A DNA stretch of 14,359 nucleotides from positions 1 to 14,359 of the forward strand of contig JAKBAL010000008.1 of NCBI GenBank assembly GCA_021809225.1, given 5' to 3'. This DNA is from Pseudomonadota bacterium (GTDB lineage Bacteria > Pseudomonadota > Alphaproteobacteria > UBA9655). Numbering within the stretch: position 1 is the first letter of the stretch; the number at the start of each line of letters is the position of its first letter. The notes beneath the pieces were generated by a model that was given only the letters and a program-made list of their open reading frames with translations, did not search any database and was not told the origin of the DNA. Positions 13,709-14,359 of this stretch are shown one piece after another. Position numbers and translations under genes: made by a program.

Positions 13709-14359
13709 TCAAGAACTAAATTTCTTATCTGCCAATTTAACTGCCTCACTCAAATCTGGCGTTTTATAGATTTCAGGCGTGCCCTTAAAAGTGTAAGGAA
13801 CTTCTCTTCCAGACTCGTACAAGACAGCAAAAAGATCTTCTGGCGATCCACAGTTATACTCTTCTCTTAAGCAATATTGTTTTAAAAGAATCATAGCTCC
13901 GGCAAGTTCAGGAGACGCGAAGGAGCTCCCGTCAGTAGGCTCTGAATTATTGTATTGATGAAAAGGGAGATTACACCCATCGGTTAATAAAAACTGAGAA
14001 CGCTTATCATCATCGGGAAGCTGTGCAGAATAATAAACTTTTTCTTTCCCATTTTTTTTATGTTTAAGAGATCCAGCGAAAAAAACACCTTTTCCTTGGA
14101 CGTGTTCGAATAACTCCTGATGCTCTGATTTTTCCACACTTTGTGCCGGAGGCTGTCTCTGGGAAATACGTCTTAGGCGGAACGTTCCGAGAGAGTCATT
14201 CCCTGCTGCTACCATAATGGCAATTTCACGGTCTATCGCTTCCTTAATAATATTTCTACTTTCGTGGTAGAAAAAAGGTTTTGTATGGCTAAAATTAATA
14301 ATATCTGCGCCTTTTCCTAAAAGATCTAGAAGGATAGTTTTGCATAATTCTTCCGGTTT
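13709..14359 (-). CDS. Subtilisin-like serine protease (S8 family), 3' part only
   Basis: The reading frame is open from the window edge to the stop at 13709, giving 216 C-terminal residues; the start lies outside. The sequence has GADIINFSHT (residues 15-24), an unmistakable oxyanion-hole motif VAAGND (50-55), and the catalytic serine block DGSSFASPELAGA near 145. This corresponds to GTSxASPxxAG in subtilases, with the nucleophile being the second Ser of GSS. The Asp and His of the catalytic triad would be upstream and are not visible. The insertion between the Asn and Ser motifs is long and charged. Neither terminus can be judged for a signal peptide. Its cellular role, whether exported protease or processing enzyme, is unknown. 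It reads toward rpsB, and no clear terminator is seen before the rpsB promoter. Confidence 0.88.
   Translation of the reverse strand, partial: KPEELCKTILLDLLGKGADIINFSHTKPFFYHESRNIIKEAIDREIAIMVAAGNDSLGTFRLRRISQRQPPAQSVEKSEHQELFEHVQGKGVFFAGSLKHKKNGKEKVYYSAQLPDDDKRSQFLLTDGCNLPFHQYNNSEPTDGSSFASPELAGAMILLKQYCLREEYNCGSPEDLFAVLYESGREVPYTFKGTPEIYKTPDLSEAVKLADKKFSS

Noticed and set aside
1..14359. CRISPR arrays, tRNA genes and transposase genes
   Set aside because: No regularly spaced direct repeats, no cloverleaf-like sequence and no transposase motif were seen on reading both strands. Weak cases could be missed without a search tool.

Overview
The window looks like part of the chromosome of a host-associated, low-GC alphaproteobacterium, most likely an intracellular symbiont of protists in the Holosporales/Paracaedibacter neighbourhood. 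This placement is inference. It rests on the long alphaproteobacterial form of ribosomal protein L28, the alphaproteobacterial order rpsB-tsf-pyrH-frr-uppS-cdsA, AT-rich intergenic DNA with palindromic repeats, and secreted Sel1-repeat proteins, one of which carries a eukaryote-like F-box-like segment. No species can be named from sequence alone.

Layout. 120-428 (-) is rpmB with an odd Cys/His-rich tail. 608-1150 (+) is an unrecognised gene with an AT-hook-like RGRP motif, and its end overlaps the end of the tRNA nucleotidyltransferase gene. From 4464 down to 1125 (-) runs a tight cluster: frr, a palindromic repeat, uppS, cdsA and the CCA/poly(A)-polymerase family gene. It links ribosome recycling, undecaprenyl diphosphate synthesis, CDP-diacylglycerol synthesis and tRNA 3' end maturation. 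4465-9078 is an accessory islet. It holds a 192-bp multi-hairpin repeat, two convergent secreted Sel1-repeat proteins separated by a shared terminator, a truncated secreted ORF, and a MntA-HepT toxin-antitoxin pair. The toxin-antitoxin pair is bracketed by a 48-bp direct repeat of the 3' end of pyrH. pyrH follows at 9079-9801 (-). A second small islet (9802-11676) holds msrB-msrA, a tiny ORF, a decayed secreted-protein gene and two hairpins. tsf and rpsB follow (11677-13468, -) with a recognisable promoter and leader. A partial subtilisin-like protease runs off the right edge (13709-14359, -).

The conserved translation and envelope genes are still in the ancestral order and on one strand, but accessory DNA has been inserted on both sides of pyrH. 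The most informative signal is the duplicated pyrH 3' end. It marks a 791-bp unit carrying mntA-hepT that appears to have entered exactly at the end of an essential gene while leaving that gene an intact terminus.

The two stretches of more than 300 bases without an intact gene are 4465-4931 (repeat element plus promoters) and 11071-11676 (AT-rich DNA, a pseudogene and two hairpins). No tRNA, rRNA, CRISPR array or transposase gene was seen.
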